DNA of 64,000 nucleotides from an uncultured Alphaproteobacteria bacterium (GCA_929200255.1 CAKMYZ010000015.1:30207-94206), one strand, 5' to 3'; counted from the stretch's first letter, positions 37,429-46,573 are shown. A program made the numbers and translations. The notes: a model not told the origin generated them from the sequence alone.

Positions 37429-37874
37429 TTTGCACGTCCTCAGTTGTGGGGCCGATCGGGGCGAATGCGCAGGATGGCGCAATTACCCAACTGCTTTGGG
37501 ATGATCCGGGGAATCTGACCAGCGGCCCGCTTTACGAGCAGGCGACCGCAGAGCTGACCGCCTACTTCGCAGGTGATCTGCAAGATTTCACACTGCCGCT
37601 TGCCCCGCGGGGCAGTGATTTCCAGCAACGGTTCTACGCGGCCCTTTGTGCCATTCCTTTTGGCGAAACGCGTACTTATGGAGATCTGGCAAAGGAATTG
37701 AATGTTTCCGCGCAAGCCATCGGACAAGCCTGCGGCGCGAACCCCATCGCGATTTTGATCCCCTGCCACCGCGTTTTGGCGGCAGATGGGCTTGGTGGTT
37801 TTTCCGGCGCTGGTGGGGTCGAAGCAAAGGTAGAGCTGCTCAAACTGGAGGGGGCTGCGGGGTTGCTGATTTAA
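37425..37874 (+). CDS. ogt: Methylated-DNA--[protein]-cysteine S-methyltransferase
   Basis: A 149-residue Ogt-type repair protein that accepts the methyl group from O6-methylguanine on its active cysteine. The C-terminal domain has FQQRFYAALCAIPFGETRTY, SAQAIGQACGANPIAILIPC and PCHRVLAADG, with the catalytic PCHRV. The start is GTG at 37425 overlapping the thioesterase stop. The N-terminal part is short, as usual for single-protein Ogt. Its stop overlaps that of pcs (TTAA at 37871-37874). Confidence 0.9.
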   Translation: MICTSSVVGPIGANAQDGAITQLLWDDPGNLTSGPLYEQATAELTAYFAGDLQDFTLPLAPRGSDFQQRFYAALCAIPFGETRTYGDLAKELNVSAQAIGQACGANPIAILIPCHRVLAADGLGGFSGAGGVEAKVELLKLEGAAGLLI

Positions 37875-38569
37875 GCGGTCTTGCGTTCAGGGATGATCTG
37901 CTGGCTGACACCGGCGAACAGCAGATAAACGGACGTGATAATCAAACCCCAATGGGCCCAGCTTTCGGGGTGGAAATCCACCCATGCGGCCCAGCCTGCA
38001 AAGAATGTCCACGCCAGTGCCATCGGCAGCGTGATCATGCGCCAGCGTTCGGTGCGCACAGGATGCACGAATTTCAGCGGGACAAACATCGTGATGGCAA
38101 GGCTGGCGACCAGCACCAGCGACACCCAGAAATTAGGTTGCAAGGCAAAGATCACCAGCACCAGCATGTTCCAGCACCCCGGAAAACCGGAAAAGGAATT
38201 ATCCTTTGTTTTCATGCGCGTGTCGGCAAAATACATCGCGGACGCAAAGGTGATGATGATGATCGCAAACCAGCCTGTCCAACCGGGCAAAAGCCCTGAT
38301 TTGAACAAGGCGTATGCGGGCACAAATACATAGGTCAGATAGTCGATGATCAGATCCAGCAAAACGCCATCAAATGCTGGGGCATTGGTCTTTACATCGT
38401 ATTTGCGCGCCAATGGGCCATCGATACCGTCCACAAAGAAGGCAACGACAAGCCAGAGAAACATCAGGCTCCATTGTTCTTGCACGGCGGCCAGCATGGC
38501 GAGCATGGCAAAAACGGCCCCGGTCGCTGTGAACAGGTGAACGAAAAGGGCTTTGGTACGGAGTGTCAT
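37871..38569 (-). CDS. pcs: Phosphatidylcholine synthase
   Basis: Pcs makes phosphatidylcholine from CDP-diacylglycerol and choline in one step, a pathway typical of alphaproteobacteria. The 232-residue, about eight-helix protein has the Pcs form of the CDP-alcohol phosphotransferase motif: FVDGIDGPLARKYDVKTNAP then FDGVLLDLIIDY. Other family features are LFTATGAVFAMLAML and DNSFSGFPGCWNMLVLVIFA. I used ATG 38569; an upstream ATG at 38638 adds 23 residues lacking the family pattern. Confidence 0.9.
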   Translation of the reverse strand: MTLRTKALFVHLFTATGAVFAMLAMLAAVQEQWSLMFLWLVVAFFVDGIDGPLARKYDVKTNAPAFDGVLLDLIIDYLTYVFVPAYALFKSGLLPGWTGWFAIIIITFASAMYFADTRMKTKDNSFSGFPGCWNMLVLVIFALQPNFWVSLVLVASLAITMFVPLKFVHPVRTERWRMITLPMALAWTFFAGWAAWVDFHPESWAHWGLIITSVYLLFAGVSQQIIPERKTA

Positions 38570-38612
38570 GACGGTTTCATGCTTTAAATTGACGAATGGG
38601 GCAACGTGATAG

Positions 38613-39527
38613 TCACGCCTTGGGGTGGGCCTTTTCATAAACCGACATCAGATGTGCGGCGTCGACGGCTGTATAGGCTTGGGTTGTCGACAATGAGGCA
38701 TGACCAAGAAGTTCTTGAATTGCGCGCAAGTCACCCCCTGCCGCAAGCAGATGGGTTGCAAAAGAATGGCGCATTGCGTGCGGGGTCGCGGTGGCCGGCA
38801 GGCCGAGTTGCAGGCGCGCCTGTTCCATCACTTTTTGGATCACACGTGGTGAGAGCGGGCCACAGCGCACCGCGCGAAAGATTGGCGTGTCGGGTTCAAC
38901 GGGGTATGGGCAGAGGTGCAGATAGGCATCAACAGCATCTCGGGCAGCGTCAATGACGGGCACGATGCGTTCTTTGCCGCCTTTACCCGTGATGCGAAGA
39001 ACCTCCGGAAGGGGAACATCGGTGCCAGTCAGCCCCAACGCCTCGGAGATCCGTAAGCCGCAGCCATATAGCAGGGTGACAACAGCAACGTCGCGCGCCG
39101 CTATCCAGGGCTCTTTTGATTGAAACGCAACGGTTTCGATCATCTGTGCGGCCGCAGATTCTTCAAGCGGGCGGGGCAGTTTGCGTTGGAACTTGGGCGA
39201 CCGGGTCGACAGGACCGCTGTCGGCTCAAACCCTTCACGCTCGGCCAGCCATGTGTAGAAGGATTTCACCGCAGAGAGGGATCGCGCCAAAGACCTGGCA
39301 CCCACGCCGCGTCCACGCACATGCGCCATCCATGCACGCATATCACGAACGCTGACACGGGCAATGGGGGCAAGGCCCTGCGACCCGCCGTTGTGCTGTG
39401 TCATGAAGGCCAGAAAACCCAGAACGTCGGCCTGATAGGCCTTCAACGTGTTCTCAGTAGCGCCCGCAAGGGCGCGCTGATGGGCAAGCCATGCGTTGGA
39501 TGCGTCTGACAGGGCAGGCGCGATCAT
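38613..39527 (-). CDS. xerC: Tyrosine recombinase XerC
   Basis: XerC, with XerD, resolves chromosome dimers at dif. The 304-residue protein from ATG 39527 has the N-terminal core-binding SAM-like domain (QRALAGATENTLKAYQADVL) and the catalytic residues Arg in YGCGLRISEALGL, Lys in ITGKGGKERIVPV, HxxR in TPHAMRHSFATHLL, His/Trp position in LGHASLSTTQ and nucleophile Tyr in TQAYTAVD. The gene is 5 bp downstream of the DUF484 gene, the pair order seen in proteobacteria (DUF484-xerC), so it is housekeeping XerC rather than a phage integrase. Confidence 0.92.
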   Translation of the reverse strand: MIAPALSDASNAWLAHQRALAGATENTLKAYQADVLGFLAFMTQHNGGSQGLAPIARVSVRDMRAWMAHVRGRGVGARSLARSLSAVKSFYTWLAEREGFEPTAVLSTRSPKFQRKLPRPLEESAAAQMIETVAFQSKEPWIAARDVAVVTLLYGCGLRISEALGLTGTDVPLPEVLRITGKGGKERIVPVIDAARDAVDAYLHLCPYPVEPDTPIFRAVRCGPLSPRVIQKVMEQARLQLGLPATATPHAMRHSFATHLLAAGGDLRAIQELLGHASLSTTQAYTAVDAAHLMSVYEKAHPKA

Positions 39528-39531
39528 CAGT

Positions 39532-40227
39532 TTACGCCAACCAGCGCCGAACGACCCTTTCAAAGACGCCGGCAAAGAACGTCAGAAGGTCGGTGCCCTG
39601 TTGGGGGGTGAATTGCAAGGGGTCCTCGCTGCCCATGACCAGCATGGCGGGCAGGCGGTTAGGACCAATGTCAATTTTCAGGCAGGCCTCGGATTTGATG
39701 TATTCGGCGCGGGGGCCGTAAAGGCTGCCGCCAACCTTATGAAAAGGGCGCAGGGTAATCTGGCGGGCAGGCATATTGCGCCCAAGGGTGATATAGCCGT
39801 CGACATAGTTCTCTGGCATCACGGCAACCGTGGTGCCATCGTTGTTAAGCTCTTCGTTGTCGTGACTTTCCAACACAAGGCGGATCGCATCAACACGCAG
39901 GATATCGGCCACTTCGCCGGTCAGATCGGTGAGGAATTGTGCAAATGTGCTGGCATCCATCATGCGCAGGATTGCGCGGTGGACCTGATTGGTGCCTGCC
40001 AGATTGTCATAGGCGGCTGCAATGACATTGCGGTGGTTGTCTTCAAGACGGTCAAAACGTGCTTCAAGCCGATCCATCGCGACAGAGCGCAAATCAACGA
40101 CATTGCCACCTGCCCCGGTTTCACTAGCCCCCACAAGGGCGCGCATCAGATCGTGATCTTCCAAAAGGACATCAGGGTTTGCGATGATCTTTTCACGAAG
40201 ATCATCCGCCATAATTTGTTGGTTCAT
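39532..40227 (-). CDS. DUF484 family protein
   Basis: A 231-residue DUF484 protein, a GAF-like family commonly found next to xerC. From ATG 40227: MNQQIMADDLREKIIANPDV, LLEDHDLMRALV, VVDLRSVAMDRLEARFDRLE (predicted coiled region) and a C-terminal GAF-like half with LPAMLVMGSEDPLQFTPQQG and FFAGVFERVVRRWLA. The longer ORF to 40362 starts in the palindrome at 40342 and was not used. Function unknown; the pairing with xerC suggests a link to chromosome maintenance. Confidence 0.85.
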   Translation of the reverse strand: MNQQIMADDLREKIIANPDVLLEDHDLMRALVGASETGAGGNVVDLRSVAMDRLEARFDRLEDNHRNVIAAAYDNLAGTNQVHRAILRMMDASTFAQFLTDLTGEVADILRVDAIRLVLESHDNEELNNDGTTVAVMPENYVDGYITLGRNMPARQITLRPFHKVGGSLYGPRAEYIKSEACLKIDIGPNRLPAMLVMGSEDPLQFTPQQGTDLLTFFAGVFERVVRRWLA

Positions 40228-40341
40228 TGTGCCTGCTCTGCTTTGTTTTTTGTCAATATAGCAGAGGGTTACGCCGCTTGTCGCAGGCTTTTTGGCGGCA
40301 AAGTGCCAAACGTGGCACTTTTGCCCTAGTCGGGGCGGCAT

Positions 40342-40367
40342 GTAAGGTGGATCATGATCCACCTTAC
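40342..40367. repeat. 26-bp perfect palindrome (REP-like)
   Basis: GTAAGGTGGATCA (40342-40354) followed directly by its reverse complement TGATCCACCTTAC (40355-40367). It lies 11 bp after the tal stop and 115 bp before the DUF484 start (both genes on the minus strand). The first 21 bases recur at 63216-63236. It could fold into an mRNA 3'-end hairpin or be a repeated extragenic palindrome. There is no T tail typical of an intrinsic terminator. Confidence 0.8.
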
Positions 40368-40377
40368 CCTGGGCATC

Positions 40378-41031
40378 TTACAGAATTTTGATGCCAGCCT
40401 TTTCGACATCCGCCATAAAACCGGCCAGACCTTTGTCGGTCAAAACGTGGTTCGCCATCGCCTTGATGACCGCCGGAGGGGCCGTCGCCACATCCGCGCC
40501 GATCTTGGCGCAATCGCTCATGTGGTTGGCAGAACGGATGGAGGCTGCAAGGATGTTCGTGCCAAAACCATAGTTGTCATAGATCGTGCGGATGTCCTCG
40601 ATCAGCTCAAGCCCATCAAGGTTGATGTCGTCCAGACGGCCGATGAAGGGGCTGATGAATGTGGCACCGGCCTTGGCCGCCAGCAATGCCTGGTTGGCAG
40701 AGAAACACAAGGTAACGTTGACCATCGTGCCTTCGTCCGACAGTGCTTTGCAGGTCTGCAGGCCAGCCCATGTCAGGGGAACCTTTACCGCAATGTTGTC
40801 GGCGATCTTGGCCAGCTTGCGGCCTTCGGCCAGCATGGTTTCGGCATCCAGCGCCACCACTTCAGCGGACACCGGTCCATCCACAAGATCACAGATTTCT
40901 TTGGTGACTTCCAGAATGTCACGGCCTGATTTGGCGATCAGCGAGGGGTTCGTCGTGACCCCATCCACCATGCCAAGATCGTTAAGTTCTTTGATCTGGT
41001 CGATCTCGGCTGTATCTACGAAAAACTTCAT
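40378..41031 (-). CDS. tal: Transaldolase (small, FSA/TalC type)
   Basis: A 217-residue transaldolase of the short MipB/TalC family, which transfers dihydroxyacetone units in the pentose phosphate pathway. Motifs: [35 protein letters not shown], the Schiff-base lysine in [34 protein letters not shown] and GRLDD. It is transcribed away from priA and followed by the 26-bp palindrome. Confidence 0.92.
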   Translation of the reverse strand: MKFFVDTAEIDQIKELNDLGMVDGVTTNPSLIAKSGRDILEVTKEICDLVDGPVSAEVVALDAETMLAEGRKLAKIADNIAVKVPLTWAGLQTCKALSDEGTMVNVTLCFSANQALLAAKAGATFISPFIGRLDDINLDGLELIEDIRTIYDNYGFGTNILAASIRSANHMSDCAKIGADVATAPPAVIKAMANHVLTDKGLAGFMADVEKAGIKIL

Positions 41032-41114
41032 CTCTTCACTCCGGGCATGGGTTGGTGTTTGTTGGGCCAGCGTTTACCTGATTGGGCAGGCGGCGAAAAC
41101 CCACAAAGGCAGCG

Positions 41115-43307
41115 ATGATCGACAGCTATTTCCACGAAGGTGACCTTGTTGGCGTGTTGACGACGCAGCCGCTGGACCGTGTGCTTGATTATAAGGCGCC
41201 TGAGGGTGGTTGCCATTTGGGTGCCTTTGTCGAGGTGCCACTGGGCCCGCGCAAGGTGCTGGGCGTGATTTGGGGCGCGGGCAAGGGGGACTTTGATTAC
41301 AACAAGGTCCGGGCGGTCATCCGCGTTCTGGATGTGGCGCCGATGCGCGGTGAGATGCGCCAGTTCCTGACCCGTGCTGCTGAATACACGCTGACCCCAA
41401 TGCCCGCGATGCTGCGCCTTGCCACTCGCGCGCCGGGCCTGGGCGATGCGCAATCCATGCGCAAGGTTTATCGTCTGGGGGATGTAACCCCGGACCGCAT
41501 GACCGGTGCGCGTGAAAAGGTGCTGGGCGTGCTGCGTGATTATGGCGGGCTGTCCTTCACCCTGGGCGAATTGGCCGAGATGGCGGGCGTGGGAACATCC
41601 GTCGTCAAAGGGCTTGTCAAACTAGGTGCGGTATCCGAAGAACAGGCACCGCGTGACACTGCCTATCCCGCTCTTGATCCCGACTATGGTGGCAAGGAAC
41701 TCAGCGCGGATCAGGCCGCAGGCGCCGCGGCTTTGCGCGCGTCCCTTCGCAGCGACACTTACGGAACGACCTTGCTGAAAGGCGTGACCGGCTCTGGCAA
41801 AACAGAAGTCTACCTTGAGGCGGTCGCCGAATGCCTGCGCATGGGCCGGCAAGCGCTCGTACTCCTACCGGAAATTGCGCTGTCGGGTGAGTTCATCACG
41901 TGGGTTGAAGCGCGCTTCGGCATGAAACCGGCAGAATGGCATTCCGGCGTGACCATGACCGAGCGCCGGCGTTGTTGGCGCATGGTTGGGCAGGGCGATG
42001 CGCAACTGGTTGTCGGCGCACGGTCGGCGTTGTTTTTGCCATATCAGGACCTTGGGCTGATCGTTGTCGACGAAGAACACGACACATCCTACAAGCAAGA
42101 AGACGGTGTGCTTTATAACGCCCGCGATATGGCCGTGCTGCGGGCGGCAATCAATGGGGCGCAGGTGGTTCTCGCCTCGGCCACGCCGTCACTGGAAAGT
42201 TGGGCCAATGTGGAAACGGGCAAATATCAGCGGTTGGCGCTGACATCGCGGTTTGGGGCAGCGGTGATGCCGAAGATGGCAGCCATTGATATGCGGGCCG
42301 AGGATCTGCCGGGGGGGGCGTGGGTTTCACCCACCCTACGGGGGGCGATCCAGGATCGGTTGAAAAAGGGTGAACAATCGCTGATTTTTCTGAACCGGCG
42401 TGGCTACGCACCGATCACGCTGTGCCGGGCTTGCGGGCATCAGATAGGCTGTGACCAATGTGATGCGCGCATGGTCGAACATCGTTTCCTGAAACGGCTG
42501 ATGTGCCACCAATGCGGTGATACCAAACCGATGCCAACCCAATGCCCCAGTTGCGGGGCCGAAGACCGGCTGAGCGCCGTCGGCCCCGGTGTGGAACGTA
42601 TGGGCGAAGAGGTCGCGGCGCTGTTTCCCGATGCCCGTGTCGCGGTGCTTTCCTCTGATCTCTATGGGTCTGCCCGCGCGATGAAGGCACATATCGAAGA
42701 GATTGCGCAGGGGGGGACGGATATCATCATTGGCACCCAGTTGGTGGCCAAAGGGCATAATTTTCCATTGCTGACGCTTGTGGGCGTGATTGACGCGGAC
42801 CTTGGTTTGCAAGGGTCTGACCTGCGGGCGGCTGAACGCACGTTTCAACTGATGCGGCAGGTCGCTGGGCGCGCCGGCCGGGCTGAGACACCGGGCGAGG
42901 CGCTATTGCAAACCCATCAACCGGAACACGCTGTGATCCGGGCCATTCTGGCGGGCGACGAGGAAAGTTTCTGGGCCGCAGAGGCCGCGGAACGCAAAGC
43001 CGCTGGTGTGCCGCCCTACGGGCGCATGGCGGGGATCATCCTGAGCAGTCCGAATGTGCAGGACGTATTTGATCTTGGGGCGGAAATGGCACGCATGGAT
43101 GCGCCCTTGCGCCAGATCGGGGCGCAGGTCTTCGGCCCTGCGCCAGCGCCCATCGCGCGGGTGCGCGGGCGCCACCGGGTCAGGTTGTTGGTGAAGGCCG
43201 AAAAGACAGCCCCCTTGCAGCAGGCATTGGCCAAATGGGCGGGGCAGTTCCGTCTGCCGACCAATCTGCGTATGGCGATCGACATCGACCCGCAGAGTTT
43301 TTACTAA
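41115..43307 (+). CDS. priA: Primosomal protein N' (replication restart helicase)
   Basis: PriA reloads the replisome at stalled forks. The 730-residue protein from ATG 41115 has the N-terminal DNA-binding domain (MIDSYFHEGDLVGVLTTQPL), helicase motif I GVTGSGKTEVYLEA, motif II VVDEEHDTSYKQEDGVLYNA (DEEH), and the zinc-binding cysteines CRACGHQIGCDQC...CHQCG...CPSCG. Downstream is ADLGLQGSDLRAAERTFQLM and VAGRAGRAETPGEALLQT. A TTG start at 41082 is possible but gives a basic tail not seen in the family. Its stop overlaps that of tdk. Confidence 0.95.
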   Translation: MIDSYFHEGDLVGVLTTQPLDRVLDYKAPEGGCHLGAFVEVPLGPRKVLGVIWGAGKGDFDYNKVRAVIRVLDVAPMRGEMRQFLTRAAEYTLTPMPAMLRLATRAPGLGDAQSMRKVYRLGDVTPDRMTGAREKVLGVLRDYGGLSFTLGELAEMAGVGTSVVKGLVKLGAVSEEQAPRDTAYPALDPDYGGKELSADQAAGAAALRASLRSDTYGTTLLKGVTGSGKTEVYLEAVAECLRMGRQALVLLPEIALSGEFITWVEARFGMKPAEWHSGVTMTERRRCWRMVGQGDAQLVVGARSALFLPYQDLGLIVVDEEHDTSYKQEDGVLYNARDMAVLRAAINGAQVVLASATPSLESWANVETGKYQRLALTSRFGAAVMPKMAAIDMRAEDLPGGAWVSPTLRGAIQDRLKKGEQSLIFLNRRGYAPITLCRACGHQIGCDQCDARMVEHRFLKRLMCHQCGDTKPMPTQCPSCGAEDRLSAVGPGVERMGEEVAALFPDARVAVLSSDLYGSARAMKAHIEEIAQGGTDIIIGTQLVAKGHNFPLLTLVGVIDADLGLQGSDLRAAERTFQLMRQVAGRAGRAETPGEALLQTHQPEHAVIRAILAGDEESFWAAEAAERKAAGVPPYGRMAGIILSSPNVQDVFDLGAEMARMDAPLRQIGAQVFGPAPAPIARVRGRHRVRLLVKAEKTAPLQQALAKWAGQFRLPTNLRMAIDIDPQSFY

Positions 43308-43903
43308 TCCTTGTTGGGATCAGCGTCGTCGCCCATTTCTTCCCGCCAGTGGCGGCGGCAAAGCGAGACATAGCTCTCATTCCCGCCCACGACGATCTGA
43401 TCACCTGCGGCAAGCACATTGCCGTCTGCGTCGCGGCGCACCACCATGGTGGCCTTCTTGCCGCAATGACATATCGTCCGAACCTCGCGCATTTCGTCAG
43501 CCAGGGCGAGCAATGACGCCGAGGCCGGAAACAGACGTCCGCGGAAATCAACGCGCAACCCGTAGGTCATCACCGGTACGCCCAGATCATCAACGGCACG
43601 GGCCAGTTGCCAGACATGATCCGGTGTCATGAAATGCGCCTCATCCAGAAACACGCAGGCGCAGGGCCCTTCATTCAGGCGGGCGGCGATCATTTCAAAG
43701 AGGTCGTCATCAGCACCAAAGGTGTCCGCATCTGCACCAATACCGATCCGGCTGCCGATCCGGCCAACGCCCGCGCGGTCGTCAAACCGGGCGATCAGCA
43801 GATAGGTTTGCATCCCCCGCTCAATGTAATTGTGCGAGGCTTGCAACAGAACCGTCGATTTGCCTGCGTTCATGGTGGAGTAGTTGAAGTAGAGCTTTGC
43901 CAT
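43304..43903 (-). CDS. tdk: Thymidine kinase
   Basis: Tdk phosphorylates thymidine in nucleotide salvage. The 199-residue protein has the P-loop FNYSTMNAGKSTVLLQASHN, the DEAH-like VFLDEAHFM and the lasso region GLRVDFRGRLFPASASLLAL; the zinc cysteines are in TICHCGKKATM and SLCRRHW. This is the type II (TK1-like) family. It converges on priA with an overlapping stop (CTAA). Confidence 0.94.
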   Translation of the reverse strand: MAKLYFNYSTMNAGKSTVLLQASHNYIERGMQTYLLIARFDDRAGVGRIGSRIGIGADADTFGADDDLFEMIAARLNEGPCACVFLDEAHFMTPDHVWQLARAVDDLGVPVMTYGLRVDFRGRLFPASASLLALADEMREVRTICHCGKKATMVVRRDADGNVLAAGDQIVVGGNESYVSLCRRHWREEMGDDADPNKD

Positions 43904-44208
43904 GATGTGTCAGTACCGCGTTTTGATCGCGCATTGAAGCGCAGCACGTGACTATTTGCATGCGCTTGATTGCAATGGCAACCAACGCACGGCGCGTCCC
44001 GCCACCAAGGCAACGTAGGCGGCTGAACCAAAGGTGCTGGGGGGGAGGATCGCGATCCTTAACATACCATGACTACCGCATGGACACTGGTTACTTGTCC
44101 CTCAGGGGAACGCTTTATCAATGACATCGCAGACGAACCGCTTTAATGGGAATAGATACGGCGGTTTCCCCTTCCGCAGCGGCAGCATGATCTAGTTGGA
44201 GTACACCT
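43904..44208. other. 305-bp intergenic region
   Basis: Between tdk (minus) and the CII-like gene (plus), so promoters for both are expected. It holds a 14-bp perfect palindrome, AGGATCGCGATCCT, at 44046-44059, and a GGAG ribosome site just before 44209. No credible coding frame, tRNA or known riboswitch was seen. Confidence 0.5.
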
Positions 44209-44658
44209 ATGGCGGGCAATGGTAACTATTTGAAAAAGCACACCGAAGCCCTGGTCAAGAATGTAGGTATCGAAGCGGCTTGTGAATTGACCGGAAAGTC
44301 CAAAGCAACGCTCGGTCGCTACTATTCTGATAACGTCGAACATGCCGATAGGTTCATGCCGGTTGATGCGGTTGTGGCGTTGGAAGCGGCATCGTCCTAC
44401 CCGCATGTGACCTCTGCGCTGGCTGAACTGAATGGGGCAGCCCTGTCCTATGACAAATCCCGCACCAACAGCGAGGGCGAGATCAATACGGATGTGATTA
44501 AACTTAGCCAACGATTTGCATTGTTGATGGCAGAATACAATCAATCCATTGCCGATGGGGTGATCACCATGAATGAAGCGAAACGCCTGCTGCGTGAGAC
44601 GACGGCGCTGCAACAGGTGCTCATTGATATGAAGCTGCACCTCGAAGATAACGCCTGA
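44209..44658 (+). CDS. HTH protein resembling phage regulatory protein CII
   Basis: A 149-residue protein with an N-terminal HTH-like segment ([28 protein letters not shown]) and a C-terminal helical part ([20 protein letters not shown]) whose ADG-x-I-T/S-x-x-E pattern resembles phage CII/CP76-type proteins (PF06892-like). I did not test this by search. There are no other phage genes here; the gene overlaps arsH by one base (TGATG), so the two are probably co-expressed. It may be a domesticated regulator that uses arsH as its partner gene. Function unknown. Confidence 0.55.
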   Translation: MAGNGNYLKKHTEALVKNVGIEAACELTGKSKATLGRYYSDNVEHADRFMPVDAVVALEAASSYPHVTSALAELNGAALSYDKSRTNSEGEINTDVIKLSQRFALLMAEYNQSIADGVITMNEAKRLLRETTALQQVLIDMKLHLEDNA

Positions 44659-45371
44659 TGACCATCGACAGCTCTGACATGCCGAACATCGTGCCCGGTG
44701 CCTTGCGGCCATTGGATATTGCTGCATTGGCAGGGCCGGACACGCCGCAACACCCGCCCCGCATTCTGCTGCTTTATGGGTCGCTGCGCGACGTGAGTTA
44801 CTCTCGTCTGGCAGCGGAAGAAGGCGCCCGCGTGCTGCGCGCGCTGGGCTGCGATACCAGGTTTTTTGACCCATCAGGCCTGCCGCTGCCGGGGGACGCG
44901 GATGAGATGCATCCCAAGGTGGCTGAACTGCGCGAATTGGTGATGTGGTCCGAAGGCATGGTCTGGTCCAGCCCCGAATGCCACGGCGCGATGACCGGCA
45001 TCATGAAGGCCCAGATCGACTGGATACCCTTGTCACCAATCGGTGGGATCAGGCCAACACAAGGCAAGACGCTGGCCGTTATGCAGGTCAGCGGTGGGTC
45101 GCAATCCTTCAACACCGTCAATCAGTTACGTATCCTGGGGCGCTGGATGCGACTAATCACGATCCCCAATCAGTCCTCTGTGCCGATGGCCTGGAAAGAG
45201 TTCGAGGATGGGCGGATGAAACACTCGCCGCTCTACAACCGGATCGTGGATGTGATGGAAGAGCTGGCACGGTTCACCGTCATGACACGCGGCCGCAGTG
45301 CAATGCTGACCGACCGCTATTCAGAGCGGGTAGAAAGCCTGGAAGATGTGCACAAACGGGTAAGCGGCTAG
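44658..45371 (+). CDS. arsH: ArsH-type NADPH:FMN oxidoreductase
   Basis: A 237-residue flavodoxin-like protein of the ArsH family, known for oxidising trivalent organoarsenicals and reducing quinones or azo dyes. Motifs: [70 protein letters not shown] and [18 protein letters not shown]. No arsR, arsB/acr3 or arsC gene is visible, so its role in arsenic resistance is unproven here. It begins at ATG 44658 inside the TGATG overlap and ends by sharing a CTAG stop with the small lipoprotein gene on the other strand. Confidence 0.88.
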   Translation: MTIDSSDMPNIVPGALRPLDIAALAGPDTPQHPPRILLLYGSLRDVSYSRLAAEEGARVLRALGCDTRFFDPSGLPLPGDADEMHPKVAELRELVMWSEGMVWSSPECHGAMTGIMKAQIDWIPLSPIGGIRPTQGKTLAVMQVSGGSQSFNTVNQLRILGRWMRLITIPNQSSVPMAWKEFEDGRMKHSPLYNRIVDVMEELARFTVMTRGRSAMLTDRYSERVESLEDVHKRVSG

Positions 45372-45442
45372 ATCAGCGGCACCAATGGCACGCCGCACGC
45401 GGCAAGAGTGAATAGCAGCCCGGCCGTAATGATGATCTTCAT
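45368..45442 (-). CDS. 24-residue small lipoprotein
   Basis: A very short ORF begins [17 protein letters not shown] and ends VPLVPLI. It has a charged N-terminus, a hydrophobic core and a lipobox (LAAC) directly before a short tail, with AAGGA upstream at 45452-45456 on the minus strand. Such entericidin-sized lipoproteins occur in Roseobacters. It lies between arsH, with which it shares a CTAG overlap, and the KAS III gene on the same strand (12-bp gap), so it may be expressed downstream of that gene. Coding status is inferred from the lipobox and ribosome site. Confidence 0.6.
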   Translation of the reverse strand: MKIIITAGLLFTLAACGVPLVPLI

Positions 45443-45454
45443 GATGTTTTTTCC

Positions 45455-46573
45455 TTATGCACGTTCAACGATGACGGAACCGACAGAATACCCCGCCCCG
45501 AAAGAACAGATCAGCCCTTTGTCGCCCGGCGATAAGTCGTTGGAATGTTGAGAGAATGCAATGATTGACCCGGCAGAGGATGTGTTGGCATAATCTTGCA
45601 GGATATTGGGTTGCTCGTGCGGTTCAGGGGTGCGGCCCAAGACCTTTTTGCCGATGTACTCATTCATCGTTTTGTTGGCCTGATGCAGCCAGAGGCGGTG
45701 CAAGTCGTCCGCTTTGACGCCTTCCTCTTGCATATGACTTGCGATGTGTTGGCTGACCAGTGGCAGCACCTCTTTGAAGACCTTACGCCCGTTTTGCATG
45801 AACTGCATGTCGCGGCGGTCTTCCATTTGATCATGGGTGCGGCGCAGATAGCCGTTATTGTTGCGGATGTTGTTGCTGAACTGGGTGGCGCAGCGGGTCG
45901 ATAGCACCTTGAAATATCCGGAATTTAGGCCTTCATCACGTTCCAGCAGGGTCGCTGTGGCCACGTCGCCAAAGATGAAATGACAATCGCGATCGCGCCA
46001 TTCCAGATGGGCGGAACAAATCTCTGGGTTGATGGCCAGCGCACGGCGGATCGAGCCGGAGCGGATCATATCGGCGGCCGTTTGAATACCGAATGTGGCG
46101 CTTGAACAGGCGACATTCATGTCGAAAGCAAAACCACCTGCGCCGATAAGCTGCTGAATTTCAACAGCAACCGCCGGGTATGCGCGTTCCATGTTCGAGG
46201 CCGCGCAGATCACCAGATCAACGTCGGCGGCCTCCACCCCGGCGGCGGTGAGGGCTTTGCCCGCGGCATCAACCCCAATTTCGGCCATGTATCCGGGTTG
46301 GTCGTCGGGGCGGGCGGGGAGGTGCGGGAACATGCGGGAGGGGTCAAGAACACCCGCTTTGTCAAGGACATAGCGGCGCTCAATTCCCGAGGCGGCGAGG
46401 ATGAAATCAGAGGAGGAATGGGTTTTTGCCTCCACCTTTCCCGATGCAATCGCTGTTTCATTTTCCGCGTTCCACAGGTCGGCATAGGCGTTGAAGGCGG
46501 CGACCAATTCATCGTTGGTGATGACCTGGGAAGGGGTGAAAACCCCGGTGCCTGTGATCGCGACGTTATGCAT
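45455..46573 (-). CDS. Beta-ketoacyl-ACP synthase III, PA3286-like
   Basis: A 372-residue FabH-like condensing enzyme. From ATG 46573 it starts MHNVAITGTGVFTPSQVITN. The catalytic cysteine is in NVACSSATFGIQTAADMI, the histidine in LWLHQANKTMNEYIGKKVLG and the asparagine in YANTSSAGSIIAF. The features SSSDFILAASGIERRY and FSNNIRNNNGYLRR match the longer KAS III subgroup (372 rather than about 320 residues) known in Pseudomonas, where the enzyme feeds octanoyl-CoA into fatty-acid synthesis. A housekeeping fabH is therefore expected elsewhere. The longer ORF to 46741 lacks a suitable start. Confidence 0.85.
   Translation of the reverse strand: MHNVAITGTGVFTPSQVITNDELVAAFNAYADLWNAENETAIASGKVEAKTHSSSDFILAASGIERRYVLDKAGVLDPSRMFPHLPARPDDQPGYMAEIGVDAAGKALTAAGVEAADVDLVICAASNMERAYPAVAVEIQQLIGAGGFAFDMNVACSSATFGIQTAADMIRSGSIRRALAINPEICSAHLEWRDRDCHFIFGDVATATLLERDEGLNSGYFKVLSTRCATQFSNNIRNNNGYLRRTHDQMEDRRDMQFMQNGRKVFKEVLPLVSQHIASHMQEEGVKADDLHRLWLHQANKTMNEYIGKKVLGRTPEPHEQPNILQDYANTSSAGSIIAFSQHSNDLSPGDKGLICSFGAGYSVGSVIVERA

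Noticed and set aside
38613..39527. Tyrosine recombinase as a sign of an integrated element
   Set aside because: It is XerC paired with DUF484, a housekeeping arrangement, with no attachment-site repeats or cargo genes next to it.
42320..42334. Hairpin GTGGGTTTCACCCAC inside priA, like some Roseobacter repeats
   Set aside because: The protein sequence there (GGAWVSPTLRGAI) is what PriA homologues have, with no insertion, so the symmetry is best explained by coding sequence.
44209..44658. Prophage inferred from the CII-like protein
   Set aside because: No other phage genes, integrase or att sites in the surrounding 20 kb.
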